A stretch of 64,000 bases of DNA. It comes from Diogma glabrata (lineage: Eukaryota > Arthropoda > Insecta > Diptera > Cylindrotomidae). The notes under the pieces were generated by a model. It was given only the letters and a program-made list of their open reading frames with translations, searched no databases and was not told the DNA's origin. The stretch is taken from assembly GCA_963693315.1 (NCBI GenBank), contig OY856188.1:250189394-250253393 (forward strand), in the 5' to 3' direction. Position numbers and translations under genes: made by a program. Shown here in pieces: positions 1-11,641 of this stretch; within the stretch, counting starts at the first letter, position 1, and each line of letters starts with the position of its first letter.

Positions 1-530
1 AATAGTGAAATTGTTTGTCGTTATAGCAGTTGTGGATAAAAAAATATTTCAATTCTTATTTTGCTTGTCTTAAAAATTGTTAATTATTTTATGAATTAGG
101 CTGTTTTCTAAACGACGACTTATTTGAAACTTATTTATGTAGACTTACTTATTCACCGCCATTTTAAATAAGTATTTAAAAGCTATACTAAATGATTTAG
201 CTTTCTTATTTTGACAGCAACAAAAAGCAAATTCGAAAATAAATTTAATTAGAACGATTTATTTAATTTGATCAATTAAAGAGTTTACAAAACTTCTTTT
301 TTTCATTTTAAATTACTACATTATTTTATTAGGGATCGAAAAAGAAATTTTATTGCTTAAAACCATTTTGTAAACAAACATAAAAATATTTGACACTGTC
401 AAATCGAATTAGATTTTTCTATGAAAAAAAAATTTCAAATAAGTCACCTATTTAGGTTACTTATTCAAATAAGTAAGTCTCCACAAATAAGTTTCAAATA
501 AGTTTTGGTTTAGAAAACAGCCTTAGTTAA

Positions 531-1086
531 TTATTCGTCTGGATTATCGCTAACAGTTTTGTTGGTGTAATGGTTTAATACTGCATTTTTGGTTGCGGTC
601 TTAGGAAGAGATTTTTGTTTAACATTTGATCGTTCACTTAATTCTGGTTCACTAGTTCCTATATTACCATTCCCACAGGTATCAAGATTTTCTTCCATTG
701 ATGCAATCGCTAAATTTGATGATGTATAAAATCTTGTGCTGTTTTGATCAGACGATTGCAAATCTTGTTTTCTTATGGCACTTTTCCAAATTTTTCTTAC
801 TGATTCTCGGAACCCATTGTGCCACCATGCGTAAATAATAGGATTTAGTATACTGTTTATAGTTCCTAATACAGGTAGTGGAATAGCGATTGCATATCGT
901 AAACTCCGGCAAAACTCAGGATTCACATTTTTATCACAGAAAACATATATTGTTGTTGTAATAAAATATGGAAACCAACAAAAAAAATAACTTCCTGTTG
1001 TAAGGAGTACTACTTTAATGGCTTTCCATTTGCTGGGTATGCTACCAGTTGTTTGTTTGATGTTCTCATTTGGGTTTGTTTGTTTT
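531..1086 (-). CDS. GPCR copy A, TM6-TM7-tail exon
   Basis: The last exon starts after TTTCTTTCAG. It encodes TM6 (VVLLTTGSYFFCWFPYFIT), ECL3 with CDKNVNPEFC, TM7 (LGTINSILNPIIYAWWHNGF), helix 8 (RESVRKIWKSAIRK) and a roughly 80-residue cytoplasmic tail with many Ser/Thr. The stop is TAA at 531-533. Phase 2 at the 5' edge joins the preceding exon in frame. Confidence 0.83.
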
Positions 1087-4000
1087 CTGAAAGAAATAAA
1101 AATGTTGATCTAGTTAAAATGTAATTTATGTAAAATTAATAAGATAAAATTCAAAATAAGAAATATTAAAATTATTAGCTCGATAATTTACATTTGTCAC
1201 ATTTACACATACATACATACATTTTAAGAACTAGTTGATAAATTATACAATCACATGGATTCTGAGGTGTTGATAATCATTTGACACATATTAATTTTAT
1301 GCGAATGGCTACTTTAAAAAATGATCAAACGTGGACTAGATTACAAAGCGAGCTATCACTATTTTTTATCTAAGAAACGGGATTGAGCTACTTGAAATAA
1401 AACTCGATTATTGACGTTTATTAAAGAACTCCCAATTATATAGGCAAATAAATCAAAATAACAGACCAAAAACAAAGAAGTATAAGGTGTATCTAAACCA
1501 TTAACTCTGAACACTGGATATGCTAGCTATTTCCTTTAAAAAAGTAAAAACGGTACCCTATTGGTGAGACTTCGGTGTCCGTCCGTCAATATTTGTTTTC
1601 ATCTTTATTTTTTTAACATAAATAAGGAGATAGTAAAACAAAAGTTTTTTTAAGGAATCGAGTTTGGCTTAGAAAAATCGAAAAAAGATCAAAATATTTC
1701 AAAAAAAATTTCAAATTTCAATGAATTTTCAACTGCTTAGTTTTTCAGTTATTCCCAAAAATTATTATTTTGTACCTTGTCGAGTATCACATGAAAGATT
1801 AATTTTTTCTAGTCTAAAACAGTATATTTGTAACTTTGGAAAGCGCAGTTTTTGAGTTATGTTCAAAAATGTGGGAAAATTTAACTTCAAACATTACAAA
1901 AGAAAAAATTTTAAAAAAGTCATATTTATGGGATATGTTATAAAGATGGAATGAAAACTATAGCGATTGGTTTATCATTTCAAATGTTATTTTGAGGGTG
2001 TTAAAGGTCTCTCTCTCTCTCTCTCTGGCGTTTACATCCCATGAAGGGATTTTGCCGTCTGTGCCACCAGCTTCCAATCATCTCATTCCATGACCAGTTG
2101 ACCCCAGTTTCGACATCCTATATCACGAAGGTCTTGGATGATGTCATCACGCCAGCGTTGTCTAGGTCTTCCTCTTCGACGAACACCAGCTGGTTGTTGT
2201 TGGGACGCTTTTTTTATCATTCTTTCCAATGGAGCCCTTTCTACATGACCAAACCATCTAATCCGGTTGGATTTAATGAATCCGATTACATCGTAGCCTC
2301 CAAGAAGCTGTCTGATTTCATGATTCATTCGGATTCTATACTGATTTTCAGCAACTTTACATGGACCATAAATTGTTCGTATGACTTTCCTCTCGAATGT
2401 TGATAGAATTCTACAATCGGAGGAAGTCAGTGTCCAGCTTTCACTTCCAAATGTAAGCACAGGTCGTATCAATGCTTTGTAAAGTGTGAGTTTACACGAC
2501 CGCGAAAGATGTTTTGATCGCAGAAGTTTTGAGTATGCGTAGAAAACTCTGTATGCGGCAGAGACACGGGCTTTGATATCTGCCTGCATGTCATTTGACG
2601 ATGTTATTACAGACCCGATGTATGTGAAGTTTTCCACGCGTTCCACTTCATAGTCGCCAGTATCCAGATTTCTGGGAGGTATGTTCTTAGATGTTGTTAA
2701 CACTTTAGTTTTGCTGGTGTTGATGCATAATCCAAGCCGTTTAGCATTTCTTTCAAGCTGAGAGAGACTATCCTTAATATCGCTTGTTCTACGTCCAAGA
2801 AGCACAATATCATCTGCGTAGCCAAGAACTTGACTAGATTTGTTATATATGCAGTTTTGTGTCTCAATTCGGCTTTTTCTTATCGCGTACTCCAGCGCCA
2901 AATTAAATAGTACGGGCGCGAGTGCATCACCTTGTCGAACACCTGATGTTATATCGAAAGGATCAGAAACTGACCCTTCGATTACTATTCTACAATTTGA
3001 TCCCGATGTTGTGAGTTTACACAGAGAAACAAGTTTCTCTGGGATACCAAGGCATATGAGTGCGGACCAGAGGTTGTCGCGGATGATACTATCATATGCT
3101 TGCCTGAAATCAACGTAAAGCTGGTGAATGCTGATGTTGTACTCCCAACATTTTTCCAGAATCATCCTTAATGTAAAACATTGATCTGTGGTTGAGCGGT
3201 TGGGACGAAAACCACACTGATAGTCACCGATGATAGATTCGGCGAACGGGATGAGTCGAGCAAGTACAACATTAGCTAGTATTTTATATGCAGTGTTCAA
3301 CAGTGCGATGCCACGATAATTTTCACACTTTAAACGGTCACCTTTCTTATGTAGCGGAACAATGAGAGCTGTTTTCCATTCATCAGGTAGTTCTTCTTGG
3401 TCCCAGATTGCAAGAATCAGATCGTATATACGTGAGACCAGAGCTGCTCCTCCATTTTTCAGAAGTTCTGCGGGAATTCCATCGAAACCTGGTGATTTGC
3501 CATTTTTCAGTTTTTTAATGGCAGCTTCCACTTCTTCTATTGCTGGGTAAGGGACAAAAATCTCTTCAGTTGATGGAGCAATTGCTCGAATAGGATGAAC
3601 TTCGTTCATCCTATTCAGTAGGTCTTGAAAGTGGGATCGCCACACTGCCAGCACATCACGTTCACTTGTTGTAAGTTCATTATTTACATTTTTGATGGCT
3701 GTAGATCTTGGGTGGAAATCTTTGGTCAGATTTCATGCATTGGCAAAGCACTCTTTTGAATTTCCGTTGGCCGCATGTTGGTTGATGTTTTCGATGCAGC
3801 TCTTCATGTGTTCGCGTTTATTTTTACGTAGAAGTTTTGCTGAGGCTTTCCTGGCGCATAGATAATCAGCTTGGGAGCTTCGGGTGTTCCTTGTTAACCA
3901 TTTTTCTCGCAGTTTTTGTTTATTTTCAACGGATTGGCGGCACTCCTCGTCAAACCATTCGTTGTGTGATTTCGGTGGTCGTTTTCCGATTGTAGTTTGT

Positions 4001-7000
4001 GCTGCGGCTATAATGGTTGATTGAAGCGTTTGCCATTCTTCTTGTATGTTTAATGGCATCTCAGAAGAGATGTCATGCTCTTCTATGTTTTGTGTTATTA
4101 TTTCCTGATATCTATTCAGCGTTTCCGGATGTTTAAATGCTTCGACATTCCAGCGCACGGTCTTTTTTGCTGGTCTGTTAAATGTGGATGACAACTTGCA
4201 CTTGTACTTAAAGATGACAAGCATATGATCGGTGTCCATATCAGCACCTCTGTATGATCGAACGTCAGTTATACTTGTAGAGTGTCTCTTAGAGATCATG
4301 ACGTGATCGATTTGATTTTCCGTTCTTCCGTCATTTGATTTCCACGTTGCCTTGTGAATTCTCTTGTGAGGGAAGAAAGTGCTGGAAATTACTAGATCAT
4401 ACATCATAGCCAGCTCGGCTGCGCGAAAACCGTTATTGTTGCTGGTATGATGCAAGCTGTTAGGACCGATATGTGTTTTAAGTTCTGCAATCCTACCGAT
4501 TTGAGCATTAAAGTCACCTACCACGATTTTTATATCGTGCCGCGGGATGTTATTGATGACTTCCTCGAGTTCTAGGAAGAACAGGTCTTTAATATCATCT
4601 GCTTTATCTTCAGTAGGTGCATGAACATTCACGATCGTTACATTGAATTTTTGCGTGCGGATTCTCAGTGTGCATAACCGCATATTAATTGGGCAGAAGT
4701 CGATAACATGCTGATTCACGCGACGGTGTATAAGAAAGCCAACTCCAAATTCTCCTCCGTTTTGATGACCGCAATAATACAGAGTGTATCCTTTCGCTGT
4801 TTCATGGATGCCTATATCCAGTGTGTAGCTCTCGACTTGTTGAGTGAGTTTTAGGAGATCTCCTGGTCTTCTGAGGCTAATTACGTTCCAGGTTCCCATT
4901 TTTAAATCGTAGTCCGGGTACAGTTTCCGAGGTCGTTCCAATAATGAATCCGAGATATTCCGAGGCCTGTGTACAGAATTCATGACAATAATTTTTTTTA
5001 CGGAAATGGGGTGTAAGCCCTTCGCCCAACCCAAATTTTCGTGAATGGGTTCGTTCTGCATCTTAAGGTCACCAGAAACAACCTTTTTACACGTTTATAT
5101 AGCGAGCCGCTTGATCCAAGACAGACGCCCACTGAAAGCCGCCCCTAACATGGAGAACAGACGCTTTCTACACATTTATATAGCGAGCCGCTTGATCCAA
5201 GACAGACGCCCGCTCCAAGCCGCCCCTAACATGGAGAACAAACGCTTGAGTTGCATTGGTTTTATGGCGCCAATGACTCGCCATGGTGCAGAATCATTGA
5301 GTATAAGCAGTATTTACTCTGCCCCTCTCAACTACACCAATCTAATCCTGTTAGCGTTACCCAGGTAGCACGGCGTGGACGTAGAATTTCGGATTTTCGC
5401 TACCCAAAAAGTTAAAGGTCTAAATTTTGAAAAAAAAAAAAAAAAGCTAAAGAGAGGTGTCAAGGGACACCCGGATGGAACGAAGTTCCTTTCGATTAAT
5501 TAGTGATACATACATAATTACATGCATACATACATAATTACATACATACATACATACATACATACAAACATGCATACATACATACATATATACATACATA
5601 CATAAGTACATACATCCATACATACATACAACCATACATTCTTTTATTTGAATAAGTCATTTTATTTTATAACTTCCAAACTAATATATTATTCTTTACG
5701 TCACTATACTGAACTTTAATATAAATAAAAAAAAAGAAAATAAAAAAATAAATTAAATCCAAAAACGTCTATACACTCCGCAAACAAACCGTAAACTAAA
5801 TTGAAAATAAAATTTAATTAAATTTCTTATTTCGATTTTCGTTCGTTTGTTGTTTCGTTTTTTTTTAATCGTTTAATTTTTTTATTTTATATTCTCTTTT
5901 AGTCTTTCAAAACGTTACAACTTTTGGTCTTAATTTTTTCCGTCTAGCCGCCTTTCGCAACGCGCGATAAGGAACTTCGTTCCAAAAATTATTTTTGACC
6001 TTGACGAAGGGGTGTAATATGAAAAGTTAATTTTCTTTTAGTTCAAAACAATTTATTTGGAGTTTTCGAACACAGGGTTTTTGTTTATTTGATTAAAATT
6101 TAAAATTGTGATTTTGTGAAGGACTTTTGAATAAAACGATATGAGCTTGGCAGGATTCACAAAGAAGGGAAGAATAGATGGACCACTATTCAATCAAGTA
6201 CATAGAGGTTTGGGATCTATTCTTTTGGTTAGGTCTTATTCAGTACCACTAGAGCAGAAAAATAGTAGTCATCATCACTTCGATTTTAGCTCTGTTGTCA
6301 TTGTGCATATTTAAGTTTCAACTAGCCGGAGTTCAAATCCTGTCGATCTCTCCAATGTTCAGTAGAAAAAGCATTCGACTGTCTATTTTTCCGTCCAATT
6401 AATGTAATAGGTGACTTTATTGTTGATTTCAATAAAAAACCTCAAAACTGGCTCTCGAACTATTTTCTGCAAACAAACTTACAAAAAAAAATTCATGAAC
6501 CAACAACAGTTGAAGCTACAACAATTGATAATATATTTTCCAATATAAATAATTTAGAAACTGGCGTTATTTAAGCTTTCTTTAGCCACCATAGGTTGCT
6601 TTGGGTAAGATTAAACCCAACGTGAAACTATACTAACCTAAACTGTTTTGTTCTAAAATTTCATATACACGGAACCCTCAGCGAGCTAATTATATTCGCA
6701 CTTGCCTAACTTTTTTCATAAATCAACGAGTTTTTGGAAATGGCATAATTTGCTTAATTAATTGAGTTAAGTTGTTTCTAGTAGAAATATGTATTTGAAT
6801 AATAATAATACTAAATTGCAAGAACAAGACCGATTGCTTTTCAATTTTATTGCTTTTTTATGTTCAAATAATGATATAAAAACAATTATATTTGGTTTTA
6901 TGATGCTTAATTATGAAGGTCACAACAAGGTTGGTAAATTTTTTTAAAAAAAAATCATCAGTTTATTCTCACCCTTTGAAAAATCGGAAGAATTTTTTTT

Positions 7001-8058
7001 TTCGTTCAAGTGGCTTTTCTGTTTCTGATATTTTATTATTTTCTTCTATAACACTAGCAGCAGATCCAGCCAGAGATCGTGAACCACCCCCACGAAATAT
7101 TCGTAGGTTGTCAGTATAGACACCACTTTTTTGAACTGTGGCTTTTTGTAACTGAATTATTTTGTTTATGGCAAGATGCAAAATTATGCCGTTAAGAACA
7201 AAAATTAGAATAAGTGGTAATATTTCTAACATTGCCATAAACAGAATTAGCGGTCCTGGAGTCATACGATGATACCAACAAAGTTTTTCATTGTGTGTAT
7301 GATCACGCCAACCCTTCAGTGGTCTGGTCAAAATTCCAATTATTATTGCTGTCAAAGAAATAATAATCAAACTCAATTACTTTATTTATTTATATTTTAA
7401 AAATTTTAAAGAAAGATTTTTAAAATTTTTAACAAGATATTATTAACGAAAAAGGACAGCTGTCTTAAAATTATAAATTTAAATTTATAAATTCCATCAA
7501 AATTGGCATGAACTGTGTCACTCTGCTGAAAATTTGGATGACTTTAATTCATAGGCACTTCATCCAGCAACATTAAGTATGTAGTAGGCAAATAAGAAAT
7601 CAAATCGAATCTACGTACCGATAAGCCACGTTAAAATAATTAGAATTCTTGCTCGTTCTGGACTAATCAATTGCTGATACTTTAAACCATATACTATGTA
7701 TAAATATCTATCAATTGCTATCCAGCCTATGCTGTAACCGGAAATCAATGTTAAGGATCCCGTTAAACCTGTGAATAATTCAAAATTTGTAAAAAAGTCT
7801 GCGAATTGGTATCGATTTACATCAACGTGGGGGTCACCAATATGATGACTATACTAAAACACATTTATATTTGTTTTAAAATTAAATTTTACTAATGGTG
7901 AAAATATTTCAAACAATTCTTACCACTTTGTAGTGCGCATGTGTCTTCATCTTGCGGATCAAATCGATCGAAAATACCGATAAGCACGGTAATGCCGATT
8001 ACTAGATCTGCGAGTGCAACATTCCCTAAAAATAAATACGTGCTTCTTGGTTCCTGAC
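531..8058 (-). CDS. GPR119-like class A GPCR, copy A (gene model, 5' exon missing)
   Basis: Rhodopsin-like seven-transmembrane receptor, expected at the plasma membrane; the ligand is unknown. Four exons are supported on the minus strand: 8058-7924, 7768-7619, 7348-6973 and 1086-531. Each is bounded by AG/GT and the phases join without a break (phase 1, 1, 2). Motifs in order: LFLGNVALADL (TM2), IDRYLYIVY (DRY, end of TM3), GWRD and LCW (ECL2 cysteine), a TM5 block, CWFPYF (TM6) and NPIIYAWW (TM7), then a charged helix 8 and a Ser/Thr-rich tail ending at TAA 531-533. The cysteine in TCALQS is the usual disulfide partner. The TM1/N-terminal exon was not found, so the model is 5' incomplete. 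Intron 3 is about 5.9 kb because it hosts an RTE element. TM4-TM5 and TM7 resemble GPR119 and related lipid receptors, which is a family-level inference. Copies B and C are paralogues in the same orientation. Confidence 0.8.
1087..2010. other. intron 3 of GPCR copy A, proximal part
   Basis: No coding region was seen here. It is AT-rich intron sequence. Around 1540-1605 is a segment (acggtaccctattggtgagacttcgg and neighbours) that recurs in reverse at about 55690-55760, so it belongs to a dispersed repeat. The last 11 bases (2000-2010) are one copy of the RTE target-site duplication. Confidence 0.6.
2083..3654 (-). CDS. RTE reverse transcriptase half
   Basis: Reverse transcriptase of the same element. 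Motifs: KSPGFDGIPAELLK, ENYRGIALLNTAYKIL, GFRPNRSTTDQ, VDFRQAYDSI (catalytic Asp), SGVRQGDALAPVLFN and LGYADDIVLL (catalytic DD). The C-terminal region has RWFGHVERAP and a basic RRRGRPRQRW block, typical of RTE and CFDP2-like ORFs. The frame is open upstream to the TGA at 3733-3735, so the ATG at 3654 is probably not a real start. Downstream, after TGA 2083-2085, the frame continues to a natural-looking TAA at 2032-2034; the last about 16 residues are thus cut off by a second nonsense codon. Confidence 0.83.
   Translation of the reverse strand: MLAVWRSHFQDLLNRMNEVHPIRAIAPSTEEIFVPYPAIEEVEAAIKKLKNGKSPGFDGIPAELLKNGGAALVSRIYDLILAIWDQEELPDEWKTALIVPLHKKGDRLKCENYRGIALLNTAYKILANVVLARLIPFAESIIGDYQCGFRPNRSTTDQCFTLRMILEKCWEYNISIHQLYVDFRQAYDSIIRDNLWSALICLGIPEKLVSLCKLTTSGSNCRIVIEGSVSDPFDITSGVRQGDALAPVLFNLALEYAIRKSRIETQNCIYNKSSQVLGYADDIVLLGRRTSDIKDSLSQLERNAKRLGLCINTSKTKVLTTSKNIPPRNLDTGDYEVERVENFTYIGSVITSSNDMQADIKARVSAAYRVFYAYSKLLRSKHLSRSCKLTLYKALIRPVLTFGSESWTLTSSDCRILSTFERKVIRTIYGPCKVAENQYRIRMNHEIRQLLGGYDVIGFIKSNRIRWFGHVERAPLERMIKKASQQQPAGVRRRGRPRQRWRDDIIQDLRDIGCRNWGQLVME
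3733..5061 (-). CDS. RTE endonuclease half (EEP family), ends at an in-frame TGA
   Basis: This is the N-terminal part of an RTE polyprotein: an apurinic-like exonuclease-endonuclease-phosphatase that nicks target DNA for target-primed reverse transcription. Motifs seen: MGTWNVISL near residue 55, VVGDFNAQIGR, ENQIDHVMIS and DTDHMLVIF (the SDH-equivalent). Where a catalytic-Glu motif of the LQE type is expected, the sequence reads IGIHETAKGY, which suggests a short internal deletion that may impair nicking. The frame stops at TGA (3733-3735), then continues open in the same frame into the reverse transcriptase, so this is one ORF with a nonsense codon. The start is the first ATG of the long frame, just below the leader repeats. 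Confidence 0.8.
   Translation of the reverse strand: MQNEPIHENLGWAKGLHPISVKKIIVMNSVHRPRNISDSLLERPRKLYPDYDLKMGTWNVISLRRPGDLLKLTQQVESYTLDIGIHETAKGYTLYYCGHQNGGEFGVGFLIHRRVNQHVIDFCPINMRLCTLRIRTQKFNVTIVNVHAPTEDKADDIKDLFFLELEEVINNIPRHDIKIVVGDFNAQIGRIAELKTHIGPNSLHHTSNNNGFRAAELAMMYDLVISSTFFPHKRIHKATWKSNDGRTENQIDHVMISKRHSTSITDVRSYRGADMDTDHMLVIFKYKCKLSSTFNRPAKKTVRWNVEAFKHPETLNRYQEIITQNIEEHDISSEMPLNIQEEWQTLQSTIIAAAQTTIGKRPPKSHNEWFDEECRQSVENKQKLREKWLTRNTRSSQADYLCARKASAKLLRKNKREHMKSCIENINQHAANGNSKECFANA
5089..5240 (-). repeat. 81-bp tandem repeat in RTE 5' leader
   Basis: Two near-identical direct copies (5089-5169 and 5170 to about 5238) lie upstream of the RTE ORF. Each contains a tttatatagcgagccgcttg block and the ctaacatggagaac block. 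Repeated leader units are promoter candidates in non-LTR elements; that role is inferred here. Confidence 0.65.
5422..6400. repeat. (CATA)n microsatellite and dispersed repeat in GPCR A intron 3
   Basis: After the right RTE target duplication comes a run of A, then a degenerate (CATA)n tract at about 5506-5636. The palindromic motif GGAACGAAGTTCC lies near 5476 and its complement near 5970. No gene is supported; the short open frame through the CATA tract is a repeat artefact. Confidence 0.6.
6200..6640 (+). pseudogene. endonuclease relic of a non-LTR element in GPCR A intron 3
   Basis: The plus strand from about 6408 reads GDFIVDFNKKPQNWLSNYF and then TTIDNIFSNINNLETGV, with a stop and then AFFSHHRLLWVRLN. 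These match the GDFN, IDxI and SDH blocks of EEP endonucleases of retrotransposons. The same stretch, with independent decay, is at about 19180-19573 in intron 3 of copy B, so it predates the receptor duplication. Confidence 0.55.
6973..7348 (-). CDS. GPCR copy A, TM4-TM5-ICL3 exon
   Basis: This 376-bp exon follows the acceptor TTTGACAG. It encodes the end of TM4, ECL2 (GWRDHTHNEKLCW), TM5 (LPLILIFVLNGIILHLAI) and a basic third intracellular loop rich in Ser, Gly and Lys (FRGGGSRSLAGSAAS; ERKKKFFRFFKG). It ends at GTGAGA. A run of ten A in the RKKK codons keeps the frame; copy B has only nine at this place. Confidence 0.8.
7619..7768 (-). CDS. GPCR copy A, TM3-ICL2 exon
   Basis: This 150-bp exon encodes TM3 (SLTLISGYSIGWIAIDRY), the DRY triad for G-protein coupling, ICL2 (LYIVYGLKYQQLISPERAR) and the start of TM4 (ILIILTWLIG). 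It is bounded by TTCACAG and GTACGT. The phase-1 ends fit the neighbouring exons. Copy C has the same length; copy B has 155 bp because of a frameshifting insertion. Confidence 0.82.
7924..8058 (-). CDS. GPCR copy A, TM2 exon
   Basis: This 135-bp exon encodes ICL1 (QEPRSTY), TM2 (LFLGNVALADLVIGITV) and ECL1 up to the conserved cysteine before TM3 (TCALQS). The acceptor is a pyrimidine-rich tract ending TTCTTCAG and the donor is GTAAGA, reading on the minus strand. The open frame continues upstream to an ATG at 8146, but the strong acceptor and the absence of a TM1-like segment make that ATG an unlikely start. Copies B and C have an exon of exactly the same length with the same splice sites. 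Confidence 0.8.
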
Positions 8059-8479
8059 CTGAAGAATAAACCAAATACAAGAATATTATTTTTAACAGAT
8101 ACTGAGGTACTTTTGTTATACGGATTAGTTTTTTTCCAACAAGCAAGTCTTTATCAAACTTTTACAACATATATTTTTGTTTTCAATTGTTTGATAACAA
8201 TTCTGAAAATCACCACAACCTGAACAACATATTTATGACTTACAAAGAAATATATTTTTTCTACACGCGTACTATAAAAATACACTTATATAACCAAAAT
8301 CCGTTTTATAATGATATTCATTTCGATACAGATTTTATTACGATACAGATTTTTAATCAATAGAAAGAAACTTATAGTTTTTCAATCAAACATGCTATGC
8401 ATTTGACGTTTGTTGAAATTATCGTATGGGAAAAAAAATTGAACTTTGAAATTTGAAATTTGAAAATTGAAATTTTCAG

Positions 8480-8905
8480 TTGCAATTTCCCAAGGGAGGT
8501 GATAATTCGAAATAAATTTTTGGCAAAAATTTCGAAAGCAAGTATATTGATAAAAGCACGAGGCCGTAGGCCGAGGGTTTTTATCAATACCACTTGCTTG
8601 AGGAAATTTTTCAAAACACTGTCTCACTTACTGTGAGAATTTTTCAACGAACGAGGGGAATACGTTTAGAAAATTTTTCTCCATTTTTCATTTCTTTATA
8701 TATTTTTTATGAATTATACGTTGGCTTACTGTGATATCAGTTAATTACAACAAGATTAGGCTGATAATTTTTAATATCCCAGTAGGCCAGACGTATAACT
8801 ATTTGTTATTAGTATAATTCAAATGTTATTGGTGAAATTGAATGATGTCATTATATTTTAGAGAATTTCATTGGATTAAATTAAAATAAAACTAAGGCAG
8901 AAAAT
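8480..8905. repeat. dispersed hairpin repeat, copy 1
   Basis: A unit of about 400 bp upstream of the copy A TM2 exon recurs at about 12655-13060 and 22905-23285. It has two stem-loops: gcaagtatattgataaaag paired with ttttatcaataccacttgc around a gcacgaggccgtaggccgag loop, and a ggcttactgtgatatcag / gtaggccagacgt arm pair. No open frame is conserved between copies. It may be a SINE, MITE or structured RNA-derived repeat; the class is not resolved. Confidence 0.6.
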
Positions 8906-8956
8906 TTTCGTTCTTCGTTATTTACTGCGTTTAGAAAAAATAGCGTATGCCACTTT

Positions 8957-9059
8957 CATGTAATGGTTATTAATACACTCGCATATACCATACGAAACTC
9001 GCCTACGGTTCGTTTTGTATCCCGGTTAATTCTCGTGTATTAATAACCGTCATTACATG
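8957..9059. repeat. inverted repeat (fold-back), about 100 bp
   Basis: The arms catgtaatggttattaatac and gtattaataaccgtcattac are near-perfect reverse complements around a central catacgaaactcgcctacgg region. It lies between hairpin repeat copy 1 and the solo LTR. It is probably a small fold-back element. Confidence 0.55.
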
Positions 9060-9096
9060 ATCGTAACAAAATATATTATTTCGTGTTTATTTATAT

Positions 9097-9760
9097 TGAT
9101 ACGATTGCAGAAAAATCTAGACCGTAGACGATTACGGTCACTTCTAAGGAAATCAAATCACAACAAAACGCAACAACAAATGAATGAAATGAATAGTGTT
9201 GTTGTTGTTGTACATATTCTTAGAATTAAGGTCAACATAAATAAATGATTTTATGAATTAAATCAACGTAACGTAAAATAATCGAATATTCTACTATTTT
9301 CTCCAGGTTTCTAAAACGTGACCGAGAATTTTCTAGAAATTAAGCAAAAGAGTATATAAGAAATTGTCTGTTGTAGATTAAGAATTAGTTTTATTTTAAA
9401 CCTGCGATAGTGAAGTTATAATTATAAAAGTGATTTTTTAAATTAGTTATTGTGAATAAAGTTATAAGTGTTATTAAGTGGAAAGAATTTGTTTATTATT
9501 TTGAACGTTGTGTTACTGGAAATTTCTACAATAAACCGTTAGAGCTTCTGAAGCTGTTAAAGAATATTCTGGTTAGGAATATTGTTCGTTGAATTGTTTC
9601 TTGTTGTTGTGAAACTCTTAAGGAGTTGAATACTTAATTACTTAATAAAACCTGGTGTTTGTCCTAACTAATCAGTGATCGAACTCAGAAAGAGTTTGGG
9701 AATTGCGTTTATCGAATTGTAATTAAGGCCAATTCGAAGTTAATTTGGAAAAACGTAACA
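9097..9760 (+). mobile_element. solo LTR (copy 1)
   Basis: A 664-bp segment starts TGATACGATTGCAG and ends CGTAACA, flanked by ATAT at 9093-9096 and 9761-9764. It aligns along its length with 39073-39695, which starts TGTTACGAG and ends CGTAACA, also flanked by ATAT. Both contain a TATA-like gtatataag element, a cttaataaaacctgg polyadenylation-like site and no ORF, as expected for an LTR. The homologous empty site (tttatattatcgtag) is present upstream of receptor copies B (near 22300) and C (near 27665). A 4-bp duplication and TG...CA ends suggest a Gypsy-type element. Confidence 0.78.
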
Positions 9761-10029
9761 ATATTATCGTAGTTTTCACATTAATTGGATTCAGCTGTGA
9801 AAAGTTATTGAAAAAAAATAATTACTTTTTCTATATACAGTGTTGATTTTAGATTTTCACAGTGTCACAAAACGAGAAAATAGATTTTATTTTCAAAATT
9901 AACATAAGAGACAAAATTAGAGCAAATTTACGAAAACTAACAGACATTTATTTCAATTTCATATTTTTTTGGTTAGATTTTATTTTGTTTTTTTGGATTG
10001 AGGTTTTCATTTCTACTGGAAAGCTAGAT

Positions 10030-11641
<1,612 letters not shown>

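Larger units (their letters stand above)
2011..5410 (-). mobile_element. RTE-clade non-LTR retrotransposon, near full length
   Basis: An element of about 3.4 kb is flanked by the 11-bp direct repeat GTTAAAGGTCT at 2000-2010 and 5411-5421, which marks both ends. On the minus strand it has a 5' leader with an 81-bp tandem repeat, one long EN-RT reading frame (5061 to 2032) and a 3' end made of (GA)n (2011-2026 region) instead of poly(A). Short simple-repeat 3' tails are usual for RTE elements. It lies in intron 3 of receptor copy A, in the same orientation as the gene. Two in-frame TGA codons are the obvious defects. Confidence 0.85.

Noticed and set aside
5447..5635. Cys/Met/Tyr-rich small frame
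   Set aside because: Translation of a (CATA)n microsatellite.
7892..8146. ATG at 8146 (MLVGKK...) as the start of receptor copy A, and equivalents in B and C
   Set aside because: A strong splice acceptor lies between this ATG and TM2, there is no TM1 or signal-like segment, and the upstream residues diverge among copies while the exon is conserved.
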